Shown one piece after another: positions 1 through 5,781 of a DNA stretch of 12,202 nucleotides (position 1 is the stretch's first letter; each line of letters starts with the position of its first letter). The notes below the pieces were generated by a model. That model searched no databases. It saw only the letters and a program-made list of their open reading frames with translations, and was not told where the DNA came from. The stretch spans positions 1 to 12,202 of the forward strand of contig CBFHAJ010000113.1 in assembly GCA_965653495.1 (NCBI GenBank), read 5' to 3'. Made by a program: the position numbers and the translations under genes. Source of the DNA: AG41 sp965653495 (GTDB lineage Bacteria > Gemmatimonadota > Gemmatimonadetes > Gemmatimonadales > GWC2-71-9).

Positions 1-2
1 CG

Positions 3-1781
3 GCCGCCGACGGGGCGGCGCGGGCGCTCGGCGTCCCGTCCATCGACGCGTGGCTGCGGGTGCGGCAGGCGCGCGTCATGCGCGACACCGCCGCGGCGTT
101 CCGGCTGCTCGTCGACCTGCCGCCGAATGTGGCGCGTGACGCGGGCTGGGCACGCGCCCAGGCATACCTCGCGGCGGGTGATTCCGCCCTCGCCCTGGAG
201 GCGAGCGCGCGCGCGGGCCGCTCACTCGACATGGCGCGGCTCGCCCTCGCCTTGGGCGACACCGGGCGCGCGCGCGATGCGCTCTACGGACTCATGGCGC
301 GCGCGCCCGAGTCCGACGACGCCGCCGCCGCGGTCGGCGTCGCACTCGGCGCCGTGCAGCCACGCACGCCGCCGGAGCTGGTCGCCATCGCCCGGGCGAT
401 GAAGTTCCATGGCGCGGCCGCCGACGCACGGCTCGAGGTCGAGCGCGCCCTACGCCAGGGCGACTCGAGCGCCGCCACGCTGCTGCTCGCCGGAGAGCTC
501 CAGGCCGGCGCCGGACGCTATCGCGAGGCGGAGCGCGCCTATCGCGCCGCGGCTCGCGATTCCACCCTGGGGCCGCTCGCCATCTACCGCCGCGCGCGCA
601 TTCTGGTGCGACTCGACGACCCCGGGGCGACCGAAGCGCTCGCCGGGTTCGCCCAGTCGTTTCCCAACGACAGCGCCGCTCCCTCGGCACTGTACCTGCT
701 TGGCGATCTGCGGGCGGATCGGGGCGAGTGGAGCGGAGCGGCGCGCTGGTTCGCCGAGCTGATCGCACGCTATCCCACTGATCTCCGCTCGTCGCTGGCG
801 CGCTTCCGCCTGGCGACGCAGGCCCTGCGGGACAGCCTGCGGGACAGCGCGGCTGCCCTGCTCAAGGCCGAAGTCGCGGTCGGTGGGCCGCAGCGGATGA
901 GCGCCCGCTTCTGGCTCGGCAAGCTGGCACTCGGCGCCGGCGACAGCGCGGCGGCCCGGGCCACCTGGATCGCGCTCGCGCACGACGACTCGATCGGCTA
1001 TTACGGCCTCCGCGCCCGGCGCGAGGTAGACCTGCCGCCCCTGCGCATGTCGGCGGCGCCGCTCCCCGCGCCGTCCGCATTGGCGGTCGCGTCACTCGGC
1101 CGCATCGACACGCTGTTGCTCGCCGGTCTCGACACGGCCGCGCAAGCCGAGGTTCGCGCCGTTCTCGCGCACGCGCCGCAGCAGGACGCGGACGCACTGC
1201 TCGCGTGGAGCGACGGGCTCGCCCGCCGCGGGTTCGGGCCGGCCGCCGTCCGGCTGGGGTGGCAGGCGGCCGCCAAGGCGCCTAACGACGCGCGGGCGCT
1301 GCGCGCCATCTTCCCCTGGCCCAACCGTCGCGCCGTCGAGGCCGAGGCCGCGGAGTTTGGTGTCGACCCCTTGCTGCTCGTCGCGATCGTGCGCCAGGAG
1401 AGCGTGTTCGACGCCGAGGCGCTGTCGCCAGCGGGCGCCCGCGGCCTCGCCCAGCTGCTTCCTGGCACCGCCGCCCTGACGGCGCGCGGGCTCGACGTCA
1501 CGTTCTACCCTGACTGGATCACCGTCCCCGACCTGAACCTGCACCTCGGCGCCGCCCACCTTCATGAGCTGTTGGAGCGGTACGACGGTCGCGTCGACGC
1601 CGCCGTCGCCGCGTACAACGCCGGGACCACGCCCGTCGCCCGCTGGCTCAGTCGCCCCGGCGCCGCCGATCCCGACCAATTCATCGAGCTCATTCCCTAT
1701 CAGGAGACGCGCGGCTACGTGCGCTCCGTGTTGCGCAATCGCGAGCTGTATCGCGCGCTGTACGTCGCTCCAACCAATTGA
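3..1781 (+). CDS. Soluble lytic murein transglycosylase with TPR-like solenoid (5' end outside window)
   Basis: Periplasmic enzyme expected to cleave the MurNAc-GlcNAc bond of peptidoglycan, releasing 1,6-anhydro-muropeptides. The frame stays open to the left edge with sensible sequence (AADGAARALGVPSIDAWLR), so the true start and signal peptide lie upstream; the GTG at 60 is just an internal valine. Numbering from that GTG, residues 1 to about 430 are Ala/Arg-rich helical repeats resembling the TPR/Slt70 solenoid. Residues about 435-560 are the SLT domain: RQES with the catalytic Glu447, then SPAGARGLAQLLPGTA, and AYNAG at 518-522, followed by the IPYQETRGYVRSVLRN segment typical of Slt70-type enzymes. 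At least 592 residues are visible, compared with about 645 for E. coli Slt70. It ends in TGA at 1779-1781 and is followed by a hairpin. Family assignment is secure; the specific symbol is not. Confidence 0.93.
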   Translation, partial: AADGAARALGVPSIDAWLRVRQARVMRDTAAAFRLLVDLPPNVARDAGWARAQAYLAAGDSALALEASARAGRSLDMARLALALGDTGRARDALYGLMARAPESDDAAAAVGVALGAVQPRTPPELVAIARAMKFHGAAADARLEVERALRQGDSSAATLLLAGELQAGAGRYREAERAYRAAARDSTLGPLAIYRRARILVRLDDPGATEALAGFAQSFPNDSAAPSALYLLGDLRADRGEWSGAARWFAELIARYPTDLRSSLARFRLATQALRDSLRDSAAALLKAEVAVGGPQRMSARFWLGKLALGAGDSAAARATWIALAHDDSIGYYGLRARREVDLPPLRMSAAPLPAPSALAVASLGRIDTLLLAGLDTAAQAEVRAVLAHAPQQDADALLAWSDGLARRGFGPAAVRLGWQAAAKAPNDARALRAIFPWPNRRAVEAEAAEFGVDPLLLVAIVRQESVFDAEALSPAGARGLAQLLPGTAALTARGLDVTFYPDWITVPDLNLHLGAAHLHELLERYDGRVDAAVAAYNAGTTPVARWLSRPGAADPDQFIELIPYQETRGYVRSVLRNRELYRALYVAPTN

Positions 1782-1802
1782 GCAAACGGGACTTACAGGT
1801 GG

Positions 1803-1819
1803 CGGCCGCAGTGCGGCCG
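1803..1819 (+). terminator. Possible terminator hairpin after the transglycosylase gene
   Basis: A perfect 7-bp stem, CGGCCGC pairing with GCGGCCG around the 3-nt loop AGT, lies 21 nt after the transglycosylase stop. The downstream sequence (AGCTTGCTT) is only mildly T-rich, so this is a weak intrinsic terminator at best. It may mainly shield the 3' end. It sits just before the TTGACA of the next gene, as expected for a boundary between two transcription units. Confidence 0.4.
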
Positions 1820-1826
1820 AGCTTGC

Positions 1827-1857
1827 TTGACAACGTTTCCGCCCCGAGTCATTTCAT
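1827..1857 (+). promoter_or_regulatory. Candidate sigma70-type promoter of the cold-shock gene
   Basis: A perfect -35 hexamer TTGACA is at 1827-1832. The -10 is unclear: CATTTC at 17-bp spacing (1850-1855), or TTCATA at 20-bp spacing (1853-1858). The AT-rich patch GTCATTTCATAG stands out from its GC-rich surroundings. If real, transcription would start near 1862-1865 and give a leader of about 60 nt, which matches a stand-alone csp gene. The -35 is convincing and the -10 is not. Confidence 0.45.
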
Positions 1858-1861
1858 AGCG

Positions 1862-1883
1862 CGCCCGACATCGGTGCCGGGCG
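1862..1883 (+). promoter_or_regulatory. Hairpin in the 5' leader of the cold-shock gene
   Basis: CGCCCG (1862-1867) pairs with CGGGCG (1878-1883). Inside this stem, an A/C mismatch is followed by CA/TG pairs closing a TCGG tetraloop. The hairpin lies at or near the predicted transcript start, about 30 nt before the Shine-Dalgarno sequence. Leaders of cold-shock mRNAs are often structured and temperature-responsive; that this one is regulatory is inference from position only. Confidence 0.4.
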
Positions 1884-1912
1884 GGTGCTACGCGCCCCAT
1901 GTGTGACTCCGC

Positions 1913-1918
1913 AGGAGG
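1913..1918 (+). promoter_or_regulatory. Strong ribosome binding site fixing the csp start
   Basis: AGGAGG at 1913-1918 lies 8 nt before the ATG at 1927. This selects 1927 over the in-frame upstream start at 1885, which would add 14 residues unlike any cold-shock protein N-terminus and would place the Shine-Dalgarno inside the coding region. Confidence 0.9.
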
Positions 1919-1926
1919 CAGAACGA

Positions 1927-2127
1927 ATGGCTAAGGGAAAAGTGAAGTGGTTCAATGACGCCAAGGGCTACGGCTTCATTGAACAGGAGGGCGGGGAGGA
2001 TGTGTTCGTGCACTTCTCGGCCATCCAGATGGACGGCTTCAAGACGCTCGCTGAAGGGCAGGTCGTGGAGTTCGAGGTGAAGACCGGCGACAAGGGCCTG
2101 CACGCCTCGAACGTCGTTCGCGTCTAG
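1927..2127 (+). CDS. Cold-shock domain protein (CspA family)
   Basis: A small single-stranded RNA/DNA-binding protein of the CspA family, a cytoplasmic RNA chaperone that melts mRNA structure. The product is 66 residues, the standard family length, and is a single OB-fold. It begins MAKGKVKWFNDAKGYGFIEQ, containing the RNP1 motif (KGYGFI), followed by RNP2 (VFVHF) and the EGQVVEFEV segment. The start at 1927 is set by an AGGAGG 8 nt upstream. The gene stands alone, with a TTGACA promoter element before it and a strong intrinsic terminator after it, so it is probably monocistronic. Codon use is less extreme in G+C than the neighbours (AAG, GAA and ATT appear), as expected for a highly expressed gene. 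Whether it is cold-induced or constitutive cannot be told from sequence; the family assignment is very secure. Confidence 0.97.
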   Translation: MAKGKVKWFNDAKGYGFIEQEGGEDVFVHFSAIQMDGFKTLAEGQVVEFEVKTGDKGLHASNVVRV

Positions 2128-2148
2128 TCAGCCGCGCCATTCGGCAGC

Positions 2149-2177
2149 ACCCCGCCCGCCTCCTGGGGCGGGGTTTT
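2149..2177 (+). terminator. Intrinsic terminator of the cold-shock gene
   Basis: A 9-bp stem, ACCCCGCCC (2149-2157) with GGGCGGGGT (2166-2174), has an 8-nt loop and is followed by TTTT at 2174-2177. It starts 22 nt after the csp stop codon. The very GC-rich stem plus T-run is a textbook Rho-independent terminator and separates csp from polA. Confidence 0.88.
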
Positions 2178-2192
2178 CATTCCCTCCCGCGT

Positions 2193-2198
2193 TATTCT
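2193..2198 (+). promoter_or_regulatory. Possible -10 element for a leaderless polA transcript
   Basis: TATTCT (four of six matches to TATAAT) ends 7 nt before the polA ATG at 2206, so transcription would begin at or next to the start codon. No Shine-Dalgarno sequence is present in the CCCGCGTTATTCTTCGCCCC stretch before the ATG, which fits leaderless translation. No -35 hexamer is recognisable. Confidence 0.35.
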
Positions 2199-2205
2199 TC
2201 GCCCC

Positions 2206-5013
2206 ATGCCGACGCTCTATCTCGTGGACGGGTACGCCCTGATCTATCGCGCCTTCTTCGCGATGATCGCGCGTCCCCTCACCACACGGCGGGGCGAGAA
2301 CACCTCGGCCGCCTGGGGGATTACGAACTTCTTGCTGCGCCTGCTGGAGCAGCGGCGGCCGGACTATCTCGCCTGGGTGCACGATATGGGCGCGTCGTTC
2401 CGTCAGCAGAGTTACCCCCAGTACAAGGCGACGCGCGAAAAGCTCACCGATGAGCTGCAACAGGAGTTCGACCGCTCGCTCGAGCGCATCGCCCACCTCC
2501 TGGACGCGTTCCGCGTGTCGGTAGTCGGCGTGGAAGGCTATGAGGCGGACGACGTGATCGGGACGCTCGCGAGCGCGGCGCCGGACAGCGTGCAGGTCGT
2601 GATCGTGTCAGGCGACAAGGATTTTTATCAGCTCATCGGCCCACGAGTCGCGCTGCTGAATCCAGGCCGCGGTGGGCCGGCGGGAGTGGAAGAGCATTGG
2701 GTCGACCAGGCGAACGCGAGCGAGCGCCTCGGCGTGCCGCCGGAGCGCGTGGTCGACTACCTGGCGCTGGTGGGCGACAGCTCCGACCACGTGCCGGGGG
2801 TCAAGGGTGTGGGCGAGAAGACGGCGCTCGAGCTGCTCAAGACGTTCGGCGACCTCGATGCGGTCCTCGCGAACGCCGAGCGCATCGCCGGCAAACGGGC
2901 GCGGGAAGCCGTGCAGCAGCACGCGGATCTCGCCAGGCTGTCGCGCGACCTGGTGACGATCCGGCGCGATGTGCCGGTGGCGCTCGACCTCGATCGGCTG
3001 CGGGTGCGACCGCCCGACGTCGCCCGCCTCAGCGAGCTTTTCACGGAGCTCGAGTTCCGGACGCTGATCCCCAAACTATCGTTGTTGGATGTCGCGGGCG
3101 CCGGAGGCCCCGCTCCGGCAGCCCAGCGGGCGCCCGCCGTCGCGGGACCCCCAGCGCCCGCGACCATCACCGCAGCGTCCGCCGAGCCGATCATCGTCGA
3201 CGACCCCGCGATGCTCGCCAGCGTCGTCGCGGAGTGTCGCCGGGCTGCGCTCGTCGCGCTCCATACCGAAGCGACCTCGCCCGACGGGATGCGTGCCGAA
3301 TTCGTGGGCTTGTCGCTGGCGGTTGCCCCGGGACGGTCGTGGTACCTCCCCTTCGCACATGTCGCCCCCGACGGTGAGCTCGCGGGCGGCGCACCGCCCC
3401 GGAATCTGCCGCCGCTCGCGAGCGAGGCGCTGGTGCCGCTGCGCGAGCTCCTCGTCGACCCGCGGGTGGCGAAGGGGGGCCACAACATCAAGTACGACTG
3501 GCTCGTGCTGCGGCGGGCGGGGGTGGAGCTCGCCGGCGTCGCGTACGACTCCATGCTGGCGAGCTTTGTGCTCGATCCGGGGCGCCGCTCCCACGCCATC
3601 GACGATCTGGCGCGCGAACGGCTCGCCCTCGCGCTGCGTCCCTACGCGGAGCTGGTCGGCCGTGGCAAAGCCGAGCGCTCGTTCGCCGCCGTGCCGATAG
3701 CGGACGCCGCGCGGTACAGTGCCGCTGAGAGCGAGCTCGCGCTCCGCTTGCGGGAGTCATTCCAGCCCGAGCTCGAGGATCATCAGCTGTTGCGTCTCCT
3801 CGAGACGGTCGAGCTGCCGCTCACGGGTGTGCTGGTCGACATGGAGTGGCACGGCGTGACCGTCGACCGCGCGCGCCTGGGGGAGATCTCGCGCGGCTAC
3901 GCCCGCGAGCTGGCTGAGCTCGAGCAGGCGATCTACCGCGCCGCTGGGACTGACTTCAACATCAACTCCACGCCGCAGCTGCGGCACGTGCTGTTCGAGA
4001 AGCTGCAGCTGCCGGTCGTCAAGAAGACGAAGACCGGCGCCTCCACCGACTACGACGTGCTGGAACAGCTGGCGGCCACCGGGCACGACGTGCCCCGACT
4101 GCTGATCGAGTATCGCGAGCTCACGAAGCTCAAGTCCACGTACGTGGATGCCCTGCCGGGCTACATCAACCTGGCGACGGGGCGCATCCACACGAGCTTC
4201 AACCAGACCGGCGCCGCGACGGGACGCCTGTCGTCATCCGACCCGAACCTCCAGAACATCCCGGTGCGTACGGCGCGCGGCGAGGACATCCGCCGCGCCT
4301 TCGTCGCACCGCCAGGCGCGCGGCTGCTGACCGCGGATTACTCACAGATCGAGCTGCGGCTGCTGGCGCATCTCTCCGGCGATCCCGCGTTCGTCGAGGC
4401 GTTCGAGCACGGCGGCGACATACACCGGCAGACCGCGGCGATCATCTTCGGGGTGTCCGTCGACCGCGTGACGCCCGACATGCGGGCGCGCGCCAAAACG
4501 ATCAACTTCGCCACCATCTACGGGCAGGGCCCGTTCGCACTCTCGCGCCAGCTCGGCATCACGCAGGATGAGGCGCGCGCGTTCATCCAGCAGTACTTCA
4601 CTCGCTTCGCGGGTGTGCGCGCCTGGCTCGACCGCACCGTGCTCGAGGCGCGGACCAAGGGGTATGTCGAGACACTGTTTGGAAGACGGCGCTACATCCC
4701 GGAGCTCAAGGATCGGAACTTCAACATCCGGTCGTTCGGCGAGCGCACGGCCACCAACTCCCCCCTCCAGGGGTCGGCCGCCGATCTGATCAAGGTCGCT
4801 ATGATCGGCATTGCCGGCGGGCTGCGGGAGCAGCGACTCGCGTCTCGCATGATCTTGCAAGTCCATGATGAGCTTGTGCTTGAGGTACCAGTCGGGGAGG
4901 AGGGAATCGCCACACAGCTGGTAAAACGCCATATGGAGGGGGCCGCCCAACTGCACGTGCCGCTCGTCGTAAGTATAGGTACCGGAACGAATTGGGTCGA
5001 TGCGAAGAGCTAA
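2206..5013 (+). CDS. polA: DNA polymerase I with an altered 3'-5' exonuclease site
   Basis: Removes RNA primers, joins Okazaki fragments and fills repair gaps. The 935 residues match the usual family length and carry all three domains. The 5' nuclease domain (about 1-295) has LVDGYALIYRAFF, EGYEADDVIG, VSGDKDFYQL and the helix-hairpin-helix region GVKGVGEKTALELL. A Pro/Ala-rich linker follows. The 3'-5' exonuclease-like domain (about 325-520) keeps Glu355 and Asp431 (NIKYD). However, by alignment to the Klenow residues Asp355 and Asp501, it carries His353 (HTE instead of DTE) and Glu508 (YSAAE instead of YxxxD), so proofreading is probably weak or lost. The polymerase domain (about 545-935) is intact: TGRLSSSDPNLQNIPVR, motif A DYSQIELR with Asp711, O-helix KTINFATIYG with Lys764 and Phe768, and motif C QVHDELVLEV with Asp888. 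There is no Shine-Dalgarno before the ATG. It is preceded by the csp terminator and is probably transcribed alone. Confidence 0.98.
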   Translation: MPTLYLVDGYALIYRAFFAMIARPLTTRRGENTSAAWGITNFLLRLLEQRRPDYLAWVHDMGASFRQQSYPQYKATREKLTDELQQEFDRSLERIAHLLDAFRVSVVGVEGYEADDVIGTLASAAPDSVQVVIVSGDKDFYQLIGPRVALLNPGRGGPAGVEEHWVDQANASERLGVPPERVVDYLALVGDSSDHVPGVKGVGEKTALELLKTFGDLDAVLANAERIAGKRAREAVQQHADLARLSRDLVTIRRDVPVALDLDRLRVRPPDVARLSELFTELEFRTLIPKLSLLDVAGAGGPAPAAQRAPAVAGPPAPATITAASAEPIIVDDPAMLASVVAECRRAALVALHTEATSPDGMRAEFVGLSLAVAPGRSWYLPFAHVAPDGELAGGAPPRNLPPLASEALVPLRELLVDPRVAKGGHNIKYDWLVLRRAGVELAGVAYDSMLASFVLDPGRRSHAIDDLARERLALALRPYAELVGRGKAERSFAAVPIADAARYSAAESELALRLRESFQPELEDHQLLRLLETVELPLTGVLVDMEWHGVTVDRARLGEISRGYARELAELEQAIYRAAGTDFNINSTPQLRHVLFEKLQLPVVKKTKTGASTDYDVLEQLAATGHDVPRLLIEYRELTKLKSTYVDALPGYINLATGRIHTSFNQTGAATGRLSSSDPNLQNIPVRTARGEDIRRAFVAPPGARLLTADYSQIELRLLAHLSGDPAFVEAFEHGGDIHRQTAAIIFGVSVDRVTPDMRARAKTINFATIYGQGPFALSRQLGITQDEARAFIQQYFTRFAGVRAWLDRTVLEARTKGYVETLFGRRRYIPELKDRNFNIRSFGERTATNSPLQGSAADLIKVAMIGIAGGLREQRLASRMILQVHDELVLEVPVGEEGIATQLVKRHMEGAAQLHVPLVVSIGTGTNWVDAKS

Positions 5014-5044
5014 GCATGGCTCTTGCAGGAACGGGGGTCGGCGC

Positions 5045-5054
5045 TAAGTATATG
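5045..5054 (+). promoter_or_regulatory. Possible -10 region upstream of the pilin gene
   Basis: TAAGTATATG is an AT-rich island in GC-rich DNA, offering TAAGTA (5045-5050) or TATATG (5049-5054) as a -10 element. A partial -35, TTGCAG (5023-5028), lies 16 or 20 nt upstream. The predicted start would leave a leader of about 55-65 nt containing hairpins. The fit to consensus is modest. Confidence 0.35.
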
Positions 5055-5060
5055 GGGGCA

Positions 5061-5110
5061 CCGGGCAGGGGTGATCCGGCCCGGCGCCCTTTCGCGCCAA
5101 GGGGGCAAGG
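5061..5110 (+). promoter_or_regulatory. Leader with competing stem-loops before the pilin gene
   Basis: Several pairings share bases here. CCGGGC (5061-5066) pairs with GCCCGG (5079-5084). GGCGC (5083-5087) pairs with GCGCC (5094-5098). CCCTT (5087-5091) pairs with AAGGG (5099-5103), and CCTT (5088-5091) could also pair with the Shine-Dalgarno-like AAGG (5107-5110). The first two helices share bases 5083-5084 and the second and third share 5087, so they cannot all form fully. This could act on translation initiation, but in GC-rich DNA short inverted repeats also arise by chance. Confidence 0.3.
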
Positions 5111-5116
5111 TAGGGT

Positions 5117-5497
5117 ATGTCTCGACGCGGGTTTACGTTGATCGAACTGCTCATCGTGGTGGTGATCATCGGGCTGTTGGCATCGATTGCCATCCCGAAG
5201 TTCTCCAACACGAAGGAGAAAGCGTACGTCGGTGCGATGAAGTCCGATTTGCGGAACCTCGCGACGGCGGAAGAGGCCTTCTTCTATGACAGCTCGAAAT
5301 ACACGACCAATTTCGCGCTCATGAACAATTTCACACCGTCGACCGGCGTGATCTTGACCGTGACGCAAGCGACCGGGTCGGGGTGGTCGGCGACCACGAC
5401 GAGCCAGTTCGCACCCGGGCGTCAGTGCGCGCTGTTCTCAGGCAGCGCGTCCGCTGTGGCTCCTGCGACCGTCGAGGGCCGCATCGCCTGCCAGTAG
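5117..5497 (+). CDS. Type IV pilin or pseudopilin precursor (prepilin)
   Basis: A 126-residue exported filament subunit. It has a 5-residue positively charged leader, MSRRG, cut by prepilin peptidase between Gly5 and Phe6. The mature N-terminus FTLIELLIVVVIIGLLASIA has Glu at mature position 5 (Glu10), needed for subunit assembly, and a roughly 20-residue hydrophobic helix. The helix continues amphipathically (KAYVGAMKSDLRNLATAEEAFFYD), as in PilA and major pseudopilins. The globular part is Ser/Thr-rich. Cys104 and Cys125 near the end could form the disulfide-bounded D-region seen in type IVa pilins. The ATG is preceded by AAGG at 7-nt spacing. No pilus assembly genes (ATPases, PilC, PilD, PilQ) are in the window, so it is separated from its machinery. 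It could be a structural pilin, minor pilin or type II secretion pseudopilin; its class is sure, its exact role is not. Confidence 0.95.
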   Translation: MSRRGFTLIELLIVVVIIGLLASIAIPKFSNTKEKAYVGAMKSDLRNLATAEEAFFYDSSKYTTNFALMNNFTPSTGVILTVTQATGSGWSATTTSQFAPGRQCALFSGSASAVAPATVEGRIACQ

Positions 5498-5535
5498 AGC
5501 CCCCCTATCGGGAGTTCGCGCGCCGCCGCGAGGGC

Positions 5536-5781
5536 ATGTGTTTCGCCCTTGACGGCGGCGTTTGGCTTCATCGGCATCGCTTCCGCGGCGAGCCGATGGT
5601 GCACCTCGTCAGCGCGGACCAACAGCGACTGCTCGCCCTCGGTCCGGCGCTGCAGCTCGAGGCCGAGTGGTTGCAATACAAGCCACTCAAGGATCCGAGA
5701 ACTGGGATGAGGGTCCCCGCGTGGCATTGGGATGTGCGCGGGGCCCGCCTGCAACTGTTGCAGCCGGCGAGTCGCGGCTAA
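5536..5781 (+). CDS. Small conserved-looking protein, possibly DUF4031-like
   Basis: An 81-residue frame beginning MCFALDGGVWLHRHRFRGE, 38 nt after the pilin stop, with GAGGG just before the ATG. About four fifths of its codons end in G or C, as in neighbouring genes. The layout recalls my memory of the DUF4031 family: a short N-terminal strand, an HLVS-containing segment (MVHLVSAD) after an Arg/Gly-rich turn, a helix (QQRLLALGPALQLEAEWLQ), then an HYD-like segment (AWHWDV) and a final Arg/Leu helix. That match is from recollection and is tentative; the function of that family is unknown. The stop TAA overlaps the stop of the convergent MMPL gene, the same tight junction seen at the right end of the window, which favours a real gene. 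The start could lie further upstream, since the frame stays open into the pilin gene. Confidence 0.5.
   Translation: MCFALDGGVWLHRHRFRGEPMVHLVSADQQRLLALGPALQLEAEWLQYKPLKDPRTGMRVPAWHWDVRGARLQLLQPASRG

Noticed and set aside
1885..1926. A 14-residue N-terminal extension of the cold-shock protein
   Set aside because: The AGGAGG at 1913-1918 lies inside it and points to the ATG at 1927, which gives the normal 66-residue protein.
5017..5027. TGGC followed by TTGCA before the pilin gene, resembling a sigma-54 promoter
   Set aside because: Sigma-54 sites need 10 nt between the GG and GC elements; here there are only 5, so the geometry is wrong despite the tempting link between pilins and sigma-54.
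5055..5116. Possible c-di-GMP riboswitch in the pilin leader
   Set aside because: Such riboswitches do precede pilin genes in some bacteria, but the leader is short and lacks the conserved GGGCAAACC and GGACGCAAAGC-type elements.
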